Positions 1 through 5,026 are shown, numbered from the stretch's first letter. The stretch is DNA of 5,708 nt from Dehalococcoidia bacterium (GCA_030612345.1 JAUWOB010000069.1:1-5708); one strand, 5' to 3'. The notes: generated by a model from the letters alone, not told the origin. Made by a program: numbers and translations.

Positions 1-152
1 TGAAAGCATCTAAGCGCGAAGCCCACCCCAAGATGAGATCTCCCACTGGGTTAACCAGGTAAGGCCGCAGTAGACTACTTGCTTGATAGGCGGCATGTGT
101 AAGCGGAGTAATCCGTTTAGCTAAGCCGTACTAATGGCCGAGGCCTTGACTC
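1..152 (+). rRNA. 23S ribosomal RNA, 3' end (partial)
   Basis: This is the last ~150 nt of large-subunit rRNA; the rest lies before the window. The conserved 3' region is directly recognisable: GAAAGCATCTAAGCGCGAAG at the start, GATGAGATCTCCC, then GTGTAAGCGGAGTAATCCG and GCTAAGCCGTACTAATGG near the end. These match the bacterial 23S domain VI tail by eye. The mature 3' end is placed near 150-152, after GGCCTTGACTC, which would pair with the 5' end of 23S in the terminal helix. The 5' end is not visible, so the exact end is an estimate. No 5S gene follows. Confidence 0.96.
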
Positions 153-186
153 ATGCCAGGCTGAGCACAAAAGCCCATCAATTCGA

Positions 187-261
187 CGCGGGGTAGAGCA
201 GTGGTAGCGCGTCGGGCTCATACCCCGGAGGTCGTTGGTTCAAATCCAACCCCCGCCACCA
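187..261 (+). tRNA. initiator tRNA-Met (fMet), anticodon CAT
   Basis: A 75-nt cloverleaf with encoded CCA. The acceptor arm is CGCGGGG against CCCCGCC, the D arm is GAGC/GCGC, the anticodon arm is TCGGG-CTCATAC-CCCGG, and the T arm is GTTGG-TTCAAAT-CCAAC, followed by ACCA. Two initiator hallmarks are present: no Watson-Crick pair at 1-72 (C against C) and three consecutive G-C pairs closing the anticodon loop (G29-31 with C39-41). Oddities: most bacterial initiators have C1·A72 rather than C·C; position 11 (A) faces 24 (G) in the D stem, where A11-U24 is usual; position 38 is C. It lies 35 nt after 23S and before a terminator, so it is probably co-transcribed with the rRNA and freed by processing. 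Confidence 0.95.
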
Positions 262-273
262 ATGAGTATGACG

Positions 274-311
274 AGGCAGGATAGCTTCCGGGGTTATCCT
301 GCCTTCCTTTT
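274..311 (+). terminator. intrinsic terminator of the 23S-tRNA unit
   Basis: AGGCAGGATA (274-283) and TATCCTGCCT (295-304) form a perfect 10-bp stem with an 11-nt loop. A pyrimidine-rich tail with four T residues (305-311) follows. It sits 12 nt after the tRNA CCA end, so it most likely ends the rRNA-tRNA transcript. Confidence 0.85.
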
Positions 312-405
312 ATGTGAGGTGAGGTGTGACGGCAAGATGAAGCATACGTCCGCTCGCCGCTCTCTCCCGATTGTTAAGGAGTTTCCGCTGTGATACCATG
401 TGAGC

Positions 406-560
406 ATGGCACGCTCAGACTCTACAACCAACTCAGAATCGGTAGTCGTCGCCCGTCATCAGGCACTGATCTGCCAAGGGATTGCCGGGATTCTGGAAGA
501 AGCTGGCTTCCGCGCTGTGGGGCAGAAGATGTGCTGGGTTTCCTGCGCATGTTAGACTCA
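406..560 (+). pseudogene. remnant of a response regulator receiver domain (frameshifted, truncated)
   Basis: In the frame starting at ATG 406, residues 13-39 read VVVARHQALICQGI followed by AGILEEAGFRAVG. This follows the first strand and helix of NarL/LuxR-type receivers (pattern VLiaDDHplvrqGlralLEeaGfevVGea). The frame stops at TAG 553-555 after 49 codons. Shifting one base back at the GGGG run (519-522) continues as AEDVLGFLRMLDS up to about 560, a plausible next helix. After that the resemblance ends: the phosphoacceptor Asp region and any output domain are missing. The usual acidic DD pair also reads as A-R. No good ribosome binding site serves ATG 406; an AAGGAG at 377-381 is nearer a GTG at 390 in another frame. 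I read it as decayed. A short real protein or chance similarity are the alternatives. Nothing else is visible between 312 and 633. Confidence 0.42.
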
Positions 561-633
561 TGGTGTATGATGCGTCTCTGTGTTGCATGCCGGCAAGTGA
601 GTTTGTCAAATCACCGATTCGAAGGAGGCAGAG

Positions 634-915
634 ATGATTGAAGTGAGTGAGCCGGCAGCTAATGCATTAGCACAGAGCCTGCAAATGAGCGGTGTGGAGT
701 CACAGAGGGGGTTTCGGCTAACAAAGCAAGAGGACAGGTTCGCGTTGGAGATTGACAGCCCCGCCCGGGAGGATCGGGTGGTTAAGCACGAAGGAACCAT
801 TGTGCTGATGGTTGACCAGGGCACGGAGGAAGAAGTTGGTGATGTACTCATCGACGTGGAGGATAGGCCGGATGGGCCACAGTTAATGATGCGGAGTAAG
901 CCCTCTCAACACTAG
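634..915 (+). CDS. small IscA/HesB-fold-like protein without cysteines
   Basis: A 93-residue protein. The start is well supported by GAAGGAGG at 621-628, 5 nt before ATG. The opening IEVSEPAANALAQSLQ, then GFRLTKQ around residue 26 and VDQGTEEEVGDVLIDVED around 60-77, follow the order of the A-type Fe-S carrier fold (IscA/HesB/ErpA: vT..Aa..l...l, lrl.v, l.D......l.G..iD). Length fits that family (about 95-110). However there is no cysteine anywhere, whereas real A-type carriers need three conserved ones, so it should not bind an Fe-S cluster in that way. It is rich in Glu and Asp and has no signal peptide or membrane segment, so it is probably cytoplasmic. A TATGAT at 566-571 could be a -10 element but lacks a good -35. 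Family assignment is by eye; the function is unknown. Confidence 0.82.
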   Translation: MIEVSEPAANALAQSLQMSGVESQRGFRLTKQEDRFALEIDSPAREDRVVKHEGTIVLMVDQGTEEEVGDVLIDVEDRPDGPQLMMRSKPSQH

Positions 916-952
916 CCAACGTGCGTGACAAGGACCGCAGTCGCAGTCTGAG

Positions 953-1007
953 CGGCATGTTGCTAGTCAATACAAGGGATCGGGTCTCAAAGACCCTGCG
1001 CATGCCG
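953..1007 (+). other. nested inverted-repeat structure between two small genes
   Basis: An outer stem CGGCATG (953-959) pairs with CATGCCG (1001-1007). It encloses a perfect hairpin GGGTCT-CAA-AGACCC (982-996). The heptamer TTGCTAG occurs at 960-966 and again at 1014-1020. No T-tract follows, so it is not a standard intrinsic terminator. It may be an RNA structure in the leader of the next gene, an mRNA-stabilising element or a protein-binding site. Functional meaning is inferred only from the pairing. Confidence 0.4.
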
Positions 1008-1062
1008 AAAACCTTGCTAGCTGTCAAAGGAGTGACGATATTCTCCTCAGGAGAGGACGGCA

Positions 1063-1275
1063 ATGGAGATAAAACCCGGGGTTCAGGTAGTAGATAAGAA
1101 CGGCAAGATAGTCGGCTCTGTCAACCACCTAGCACGCGATGGTTGGAGCGGCGAGATCAAGAAGTTCATCGTCAATAGAAAGGCACCTGACAACAACCTT
1201 TTCTTTGCACCTGACGATGTACTTGAAGCAACGGATACAACTATAAAGCTGAAAATCGCATCTGCTGAAAAATGA
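1063..1275 (+). CDS. PRC-barrel / DUF2171-like small protein
   Basis: A 70-residue cytoplasmic protein. AGGAGAGG at 1049-1056 lies 6 nt before ATG 1063 and supports this start. The order of segments is typical of PRC-barrel-type beta proteins: IKPGVQVVDKNGKIVGSV (residues 3-20), a glycine turn (DGWSGEIKKFIVNRK, 26-40), then FFAPDDVLEATDTTIKL (47-63), like the 'iP.d.v..v.....v.L' end of DUF2171/PRC proteins. Such single-domain proteins are common near stress or RNA-handling genes, but their partners are mostly unknown. It lies 147 nt after the HesB-like gene, with a structured spacer, so co-transcription is possible but not shown. No cysteines, membrane segment or signal peptide. Confidence 0.82.
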   Translation: MEIKPGVQVVDKNGKIVGSVNHLARDGWSGEIKKFIVNRKAPDNNLFFAPDDVLEATDTTIKLKIASAEK

Positions 1276-1397
1276 ACCAGAGAAGGCAAGATAACTCGCA
1301 GGATTGTTCTGTGCTTTCTGTTCCGCCCGACACAGCCACTGTTAAAATCCTTTGAGCTATGCTATTATCGTTCATGCCGTATTAAAAGGAGCGTAAG

Positions 1398-2948
1398 ATG
1401 AAAATACTCTTAGTTTATCCCAAGTATCCAGATACCTTCTGGAGTTTTAAGCATGCCTTGAAATTCATCTCTAAGAAGGCAACTTTCCCTCCTCTAGGTT
1501 TGTTAACTGTGGCCGCAATGCTTCCCGAGGAATGGGAGAAAAACCTTGTGGACATGAACATAACAGCCCTGACAGATAAAGACGTCAAGTGGGCTGATTA
1601 TGTGTTTATCAGCGCTATGGTGGCGCAGCAAGATTCGGCGAGGGAGGTCATCGACAGGTGCAAGAAGTTCGGGACTAAGATTGTTGCCGGTGGTCCCTTC
1701 TTCAGCCCCGGGTATGAGGATTTCGGATTTGATGAAATCGACCATCTTATATTTAACGAGGCTGAAGATATACTGCCGCTCTTCTTACAGGACTTGGAGA
1801 AAGGCTGTGCCAAACATATCTACGCGCCTGAAGACTGGCCAGACATAAAGAAGACTCCTGTGCCCTTGTGGTCACTTATCAGCAAGAAGAAATACCAGTC
1901 GATGGTTGTTCAGTATTCTCGAGGCTGCCCTTTCAACTGTGAGTTTTGCGATATCGTTATACTGTATGGGCATAGACCACGAACCAAGGACAAAGGTCAG
2001 ATAATAGCTGAACTGGACGCATTGTATGATTCAGGGTGGCGAGGTGGTGTATTCTTTGTTGATGACAATTTCATTGGCAACAAACGCAAACTGAAGTCGG
2101 AAATCCTGCCGGCGCTAATTGAGTGGATGCAGGAGAGGAAGCACCCCTTTTCATTCTTTACGGAAGCATCTATAAACCTCGCCGATGATGAAGAGCTAAT
2201 GCACCTGATGAGTGAGGCGGGATTTGACATGGTATTCGTGGGCATTGAAAGCCCCAATGAAGAAAGCCTGGTGGAATGCAACAAGCTGCCGAATAAGAAT
2301 CGCGATTTGCTGGCGGCAGTCAAGAAGATACAGAACTATGGCTTGCAGGTGCAGGGAGGGTTTATTGTCGGGTTTGATAGCGATCCGCCTTCCATCTTCA
2401 AAAGCCAGATCGACTTCATACAAAAGAGTGGAATCGTTACCGCTATGGTTGGTGTACTGATGGCTCCTCCGGGGACAAGACTATACCAACGCCTGAAGAG
2501 CGAAAACCGTCTATTGCCAAAGGGCTCGGGTGACAACACAGATGGATCAACCAATTTCATTCCCAACATGGGCCACGACTTGCTTGCCAGAGGCTATAGG
2601 CAGATTCTGGACGGAATCTATGGCCCCAAGCAATACTATGAGCGTATCAGAACCTTTCTAAGGGAGTACAGACCTAGCAACAGAGGGAAATTTGGGGTTT
2701 CCCTTATCCAGCTCATAGCATTAATAAGGTCGGCATGGGTTCTGGGGGTCGAGGAGAAAGGGAGAATACATTATTGGAAGCTGTTTGCCTGGACCTTGCT
2801 GAGAAAACCGAGATCCTTCGCTTTATCCATGACGCTTGCTGTTCAGGGATTCCATTTCCGCGAGGTCGCCAAGAAAGTACGAACCTCCCTAACGAGTGAC
2901 ATACGTGGGTCGGAGCACGCAGGAGAGCCGGCGGGCAAACAGAATTAG
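1398..2948 (+). CDS. B12-binding radical SAM protein, HpnP-like with DUF4070 C-terminus
   Basis: A 516-residue protein. Start: AAAGGAG at 1385-1391, 6 nt before ATG. Residues 1 to about 140 form a cobalamin-binding Rossmann-type domain with the family opening FWSFKHALKF and PPLGLLTVAAMLP (31-43), D52-M-N54 where DxH would normally sit, and a GGP turn at 98-100. The radical SAM core spans about 165-365: C177-x3-C181-x2-C184 binds the 4Fe-4S cluster, followed by VGIESPN (281-287) and GGFIVGFD (320-327). Residues about 370-500 match the place of DUF4070. The opening and layout resemble the group containing the hopanoid C-2 methylase HpnP; related class B enzymes methylate unactivated carbons using SAM and cobalamin. 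No hopanoid, cobalamin or lipid genes are nearby, so the substrate cannot be named. The absent His ligand is inferred, and is seen in some class B enzymes. Residues 500-516 are polar and probably disordered. A TATTAT at 1363-1368 could be a -10 element, with no convincing -35. Confidence 0.93.
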   Translation: MKILLVYPKYPDTFWSFKHALKFISKKATFPPLGLLTVAAMLPEEWEKNLVDMNITALTDKDVKWADYVFISAMVAQQDSAREVIDRCKKFGTKIVAGGPFFSPGYEDFGFDEIDHLIFNEAEDILPLFLQDLEKGCAKHIYAPEDWPDIKKTPVPLWSLISKKKYQSMVVQYSRGCPFNCEFCDIVILYGHRPRTKDKGQIIAELDALYDSGWRGGVFFVDDNFIGNKRKLKSEILPALIEWMQERKHPFSFFTEASINLADDEELMHLMSEAGFDMVFVGIESPNEESLVECNKLPNKNRDLLAAVKKIQNYGLQVQGGFIVGFDSDPPSIFKSQIDFIQKSGIVTAMVGVLMAPPGTRLYQRLKSENRLLPKGSGDNTDGSTNFIPNMGHDLLARGYRQILDGIYGPKQYYERIRTFLREYRPSNRGKFGVSLIQLIALIRSAWVLGVEEKGRIHYWKLFAWTLLRKPRSFALSMTLAVQGFHFREVAKKVRTSLTSDIRGSEHAGEPAGKQN

Positions 2949-3032
2949 CCCTGCTTTTGGGGCCTTATCAGATGTTCTCTCCCGGAGACGCACCCTGATA
3001 GACCTGGCCCATTTCCCCGTAGCGGCCAGATT

Positions 3033-3055
3033 TCCTCTCGCTCGGCGGGAGAGGA
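3033..3055 (+). repeat. short inverted repeat in the 2949-3162 spacer
   Basis: TCCTCTC (3033-3039) and GAGAGGA (3049-3055) form a 7-bp stem with a 9-nt GC-rich loop. It lies between the radical SAM gene and the kinase-deaminase operon. No T-tract follows, so it is at best a weak or Rho-type terminator or an mRNA end structure. The rest of the spacer shows no convincing gene or promoter. Confidence 0.3.
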
Positions 3056-3162
3056 TTGACAAGAGGTTGATAGACTGTCTTCTGAAGTCTAAGACTTTCT
3101 CCGTTGCAGTTTCGCGAACCTTGTTAGTGTAGGTACCACTGCGATCCATCAATGAACAGGTA

Positions 3163-3705
3163 ATGAAAGTGGTAGCAATTGTCGGCATGGCGGGGTCGGG
3201 CAAGTCAGAAGTAGCCAGGGTGTTTGAGGGCCACGGCTTCAAGAAGGTACGGTTTGGGGATATTACAGACGAAGAACTCAAGCGCCGGGGACTCGAGGCG
3301 AATGAGGACAATGAGCGCTGTATCAGACAGCAACTGAGAGAAGAACACGGGATGGCTGCCTACGCCAAGTTAAACTTGCCCGAGATCGATAGCTCACTGA
3401 AATCAGCAAATGCTGTAATAGATGGGCTTTACTCCTGGGAGGAGTATGTTCTACTGAAGGAATACTATGGCGAGAGGTTCGCCACGGTTGTCGTTTGGGC
3501 CTCACCTGCTACGAGGTGCGCCAGGCTTGCCCGTAGAGCAATAAGGCCCTTGACGCCGGAGGAAGCAGCCAGTCGAGACAAGTCCGAAATAGAGAATAGC
3601 AGCAAGGGCGGGCCAATAGCCATGGCCGACTTCACCATAGTAAATGAGGCATCCCTGGAGAAGCTGGAGGAGGAGACGAAACGAGTCCTGTTTGCTTTGA
3701 GATGA
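3163..3705 (+). CDS. UPF0200-type P-loop kinase (AAA-family nucleotide kinase-like)
   Basis: A 180-residue cytoplasmic P-loop NTPase. Walker A is G8-MAGS-G13-K14-S15 directly after the first strand. The signature region (residues 28-66: KVRFGDITDEELKRRGLEA, then RQQLREEHGMAAYA) is characteristic of UPF0200, whose members resemble dephospho-CoA and nucleoside-monophosphate kinases. IDGLYSWEEYVLLK (86-99) and VVVWASPATRCARLARR (109-125, an arginine-rich lid-like segment) follow, and DKSEIE...MADFTIVNE (139-162) closes the domain, as in dephospho-CoA kinases. Length fits UPF0200 (about 180-190). The substrate is not established for the family. It overlaps the dCMP deaminase gene by 4 nt (ATGA), so the two are translationally coupled, which favours a nucleotide or deoxynucleotide substrate. 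The start has only AACAGG with a 2-nt gap to ATG, a weak site; no better start is seen because the P-loop begins at residue 8. Dephospho-CoA kinase is the main alternative. Confidence 0.9.
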   Translation: MKVVAIVGMAGSGKSEVARVFEGHGFKKVRFGDITDEELKRRGLEANEDNERCIRQQLREEHGMAAYAKLNLPEIDSSLKSANAVIDGLYSWEEYVLLKEYYGERFATVVVWASPATRCARLARRAIRPLTPEEAASRDKSEIENSSKGGPIAMADFTIVNEASLEKLEEETKRVLFALR

Positions 3706-4184
3706 GAAAGGAAACCAGGCCGGGCATTGATGAGTACTTCCTCAAGATAGCTTCCGTGGTAGCGGAGCGTTCCACCTGCCGGCGCCACCATGTAGGCGCT
3801 GTGGCGGTGAGGGACAAGCATATGTTAGCCACCGGCTACAATGGGGCTGCCGCTGGACTTAAGGATTGTCTTGAACTCGGCTGCCTCAGGGATGAGTTGA
3901 GCATAGAATCCGGAACCAGGCACGAAATATGCCGGGGCATTCATGCCGAGCAGAATGCAATCATACAGGCATCACTACACGGGGTGAGCCTTGAGGGGGC
4001 TACTATCTATGTGACACATTCGCCATGTGTGCTCTGCGCCAAGATGCTGGTTAATGCCAGAATAAGCCGATTCGTGAGCTTTGGTAGCTACGCCGATGAC
4101 TCCTTCGTTGACCTGTTTCACGAAGCCCGAATAGAGTTTGAACTCCACAAAAGACCGCCCACCGATATAACACACCTGCCCTGA
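3702..4184 (+). CDS. dCMP deaminase (cytidine/deoxycytidylate deaminase family)
   Basis: A 160-residue zinc deaminase that converts dCMP to dUMP, feeding thymidylate synthesis in the cytoplasm. The catalytic zinc site is H81-A-E83 (HAEQNAI; E83 as proton shuttle) with C109-VL-C112 in the PCVLC motif. Other family marks are the N-terminal YFLKIASVVAERSTCRRHHVGAVAV (residues 12-36), TGYNGAAAGLKDC (44-56), GCLRDE (60-65), and YVTHSPC (103-109). The CLELGC segment (56-61) with C26 or C77 could form the second, structural zinc site known in some dCMP deaminases. Length is usual for the ComEB type. ATG 3702 overlaps the kinase stop as ATGA, so ribosomes can restart directly; no strong separate SD is seen. 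A terminator begins at its stop codon, making it the last gene of the operon. A related CMP/blasticidin-type deaminase is possible but less likely. Confidence 0.93.
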   Translation: MRKETRPGIDEYFLKIASVVAERSTCRRHHVGAVAVRDKHMLATGYNGAAAGLKDCLELGCLRDELSIESGTRHEICRGIHAEQNAIIQASLHGVSLEGATIYVTHSPCVLCAKMLVNARISRFVSFGSYADDSFVDLFHEARIEFELHKRPPTDITHLP

Positions 4185-4203
4185 AACTAGGGCTTTTTCT
4201 TTT
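4178..4203 (+). terminator. intrinsic terminator after the dCMP deaminase gene
   Basis: GCCCT (4178-4182) pairs with AGGGC (4189-4193) around a 6-nt loop, followed by TTTTTCTTTT (4194-4203). The stem is short but GC-rich and the T-tract is good. The stop codon (4182-4184) lies inside the stem-loop, so a ribosome finishing translation would cover the 5' arm. Confidence 0.7.
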
Positions 4204-4204
4204 C

Positions 4205-4216
4205 GTTGCCGGCAAC
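4205..4216. repeat. 12-bp perfect palindrome
   Basis: GTTGCCGGCAAC reads the same on both strands. It directly follows the terminator T-tract. It could be a dimeric protein-binding site or a chance palindrome; nothing else supports a role. Confidence 0.3.
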
Positions 4217-4257
4217 ACTGCCTTTCACCGCCAGAAACGGATTAAGGCCTGTCCTCA

Positions 4258-4286
4258 ATCGAAGCCCTGAGTGTAGCGAAGGGTCG
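4258..4286. repeat. REP-like short repeat (CCCTGAG...CGAAGGG type)
   Basis: TCGAAGCCCTGAG followed by TGTAGCGAAGGGTC has CCCT (4265-4268) facing AGGG (4280-4283). It resembles the short extragenic repeats of form CCCTGAGCnTnnCGAAGGG found dispersed in Chloroflexota and several other bacterial genomes. A related CGAAGCCCAGAG lies at 4339-4350. Only one full copy is in the window, so the dispersed nature is inferred from general knowledge. Confidence 0.45.
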
Positions 4287-4304
4287 GCGAACGGTGTCGC
4301 TGAC
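4283..4304 (+). repeat. hairpin 1 of the 4204-4434 non-coding region
   Basis: GTCGGCGA (4283-4290) pairs with TCGCTGAC (4297-4304) over 8 positions, including one G-T wobble, around loop ACGGTG. It abuts the REP-like repeat and may be part of the same element. Confidence 0.45.
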
Positions 4305-4310
4305 TGATGA

Positions 4311-4334
4311 ACCCCACTCTTATGAGTGCAGGGT
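4311..4334 (+). repeat. hairpin 2 of the 4204-4434 non-coding region
   Basis: ACCC-CACTC (4311-4319), loop TTAT, then GAGTG-CA-GGGT (4324-4334) gives a 9-bp stem with a 2-nt bulge (CA) on the 3' side. It lies 6 nt after hairpin 1. There is no T-tract, so it is not an obvious terminator. The remaining bases of this region up to 4434 show no gene. Confidence 0.45.
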
Positions 4335-4434
4335 CAACCGAAGCCCAGAGCGCGGGGAGGCAAGTCCATTCCAGTTTAAGAATGAGTCCGAAACGTGTCT
4401 TTCAGGCTCACCTTGTGCTGGAAAAGCGTGTGAT

Positions 4435-4463
4435 TTGACAACGAAACTACTTCCGTGTACCAT
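4435..4463 (+). promoter_or_regulatory. sigma70-type promoter for the zinc-ribbon gene
   Basis: A perfect TTGACA -35 (4435-4440) is followed after 17 nt by TACCAT (4458-4463), a 4/6 match to TATAAT. A TATAGC at 4463-4468 is a less well-spaced alternative. Transcription would start near 4470, giving a leader of about 107 nt before ATG 4577. This is the best promoter in the window. Confidence 0.5.
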
Positions 4464-4474
4464 ATAGCTATTAG

Positions 4475-4509
4475 TTTCAAGTTTAGGTTATTGCAGGGTT
4501 TTTCAAGTT
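4475..4509 (+). repeat. direct repeat TTTCAAGTT in the leader of the zinc-ribbon gene
   Basis: TTTCAAGTT occurs at 4475-4483 and 4501-4509, 26 nt apart, just after the predicted transcription start. The first copy continues TTA and the second continues A. The pair could be an operator or an RNA element; it could also be chance in an AT-rich leader. Confidence 0.3.
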
Positions 4510-4561
4510 ACCTCACATTACTTGGCCATTGGGTGACCGAACTCTAACTAAAATTGAGAGG

Positions 4562-4570
4562 AAAGGAGGT
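4562..4570 (+). promoter_or_regulatory. strong ribosome binding site fixing the start at 4577
   Basis: GAAAGGAGGT ends at 4570, 6 nt before ATG 4577, and is a near-perfect match to the anti-Shine-Dalgarno. It decides in favour of ATG 4577 over the in-frame TTG at 4529, which has no such site. Confidence 0.85.
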
Positions 4571-4576
4571 CATCCA

Positions 4577-4876
4577 ATGAGTTTTTTGGACAAGTCTCTT
4601 CAGTGTTCCGATTGCGCATCTACTTTCACTTTCAGCGCTGAGGAACAGGAGTTTTTCCGATCGAAAGGCTATACCAATGAACCGAAGCGATGTCCCTCGT
4701 GCCGTCAGGCCAGGAAATCAGAGCGCCCCGGTAATGGCAGCTACGCACCCAGACGCGAGATGTTCCCCGCGATATGCGCCCAGTGTGGTAGGAACACAGA
4801 GGTACCTTTTGAGCCTTCCGATGGCAGGCCCGTCTATTGTGGCGATTGCTATCGTACACTAAGAGTGAGTCGATAA
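4577..4876 (+). CDS. double zinc-ribbon protein (zf-trcl-like plus CxxC-x17-CxxC)
   Basis: A 99-residue protein with two zinc-binding modules. The first (residues 8-47) has C10-SD-C13 and C39-PS-C42 around a STFTFSAEEQEFFRSKGY core, the pattern of the 'probable zinc-ribbon' domain (zf-trcl). The second (67-91) is C67-AQ-C70, then exactly 17 residues including EVPFEPSDGRPVYC, then C88-GD-C91, matching the CxxC-x17-CxxC domain (TIGR04272-like). A basic linker (RKSERPGNGSYAPRR, 46-60) and basic tail (RTLRVSR) suggest nucleic-acid or ribosome contact, which is inference. Such proteins are small, cytoplasmic and of unknown role. The gene has its own likely promoter with a long leader, a very strong RBS, and a large hairpin after the stop. 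The RRM gene downstream suggests an RNA-related neighbourhood. Confidence 0.92.
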   Translation: MSFLDKSLQCSDCASTFTFSAEEQEFFRSKGYTNEPKRCPSCRQARKSERPGNGSYAPRREMFPAICAQCGRNTEVPFEPSDGRPVYCGDCYRTLRVSR

Positions 4877-4889
4877 TCGTGGTTCGACT

Positions 4890-4933
4890 GTGGACATGCA
4901 CGGGCCGGGGATAGCCGGGCCCTCTATGTCCAC
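4890..4933 (+). other. strong two-part hairpin after the zinc-ribbon gene
   Basis: GTGGACAT (4890-4897) pairs perfectly with ATGTCCAC (4926-4933). Inside, GGGCC (4902-4906) pairs with GGCCC (4918-4922), with a further GG/CC pair possible beyond a mismatch. An internal loop (GCAC against TCT) separates the two stems. It starts 14 nt after the stop codon. No T-tract follows, so it may be a 3' mRNA-protecting structure, an attenuator of read-through to the RRM gene, or a small structured RNA. Confidence 0.55.
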
Positions 4934-5026
4934 CGAATGTGGTGCTGCGGCATCTCGATGGGAATCTCTCTACCTCAAGCCGAATCTTAGAATATCCTGT
5001 TTTGTTGCTTTCAAAGGATGGCGCGA

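Noticed and set aside
152..186. 5S rRNA between 23S and the tRNA
   Set aside because: The gap is only about 35 nt; 5S needs about 115-120 nt.
390..641. 83-codon + frame starting at GTG 390, with AAGGAG upstream
   Set aside because: The first part shows no domain and overlaps the receiver-like frame; only the segment after 522 is used, as the shifted continuation of the pseudogene.
3056..3084. TTGACA at 3056-3061 as a promoter for the kinase operon
   Set aside because: No TATAAT-like hexamer at 16-18 nt (17 nt gives CTTCTG).
2896..3132. 78-codon + frame in the spacer before the kinase
   Set aside because: Begins inside the radical SAM gene, lacks an RBS, has no recognisable domain and includes a hairpin.
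2889..3311. 140-codon - strand frame
   Set aside because: Overlaps the ends of two well-supported + strand genes, has low-complexity Ser/Arg-rich composition and no domain.
4529..4576. TTG start extending the zinc-ribbon protein by 16 residues
   Set aside because: No RBS there; the extension crosses the near-perfect SD that serves ATG 4577.
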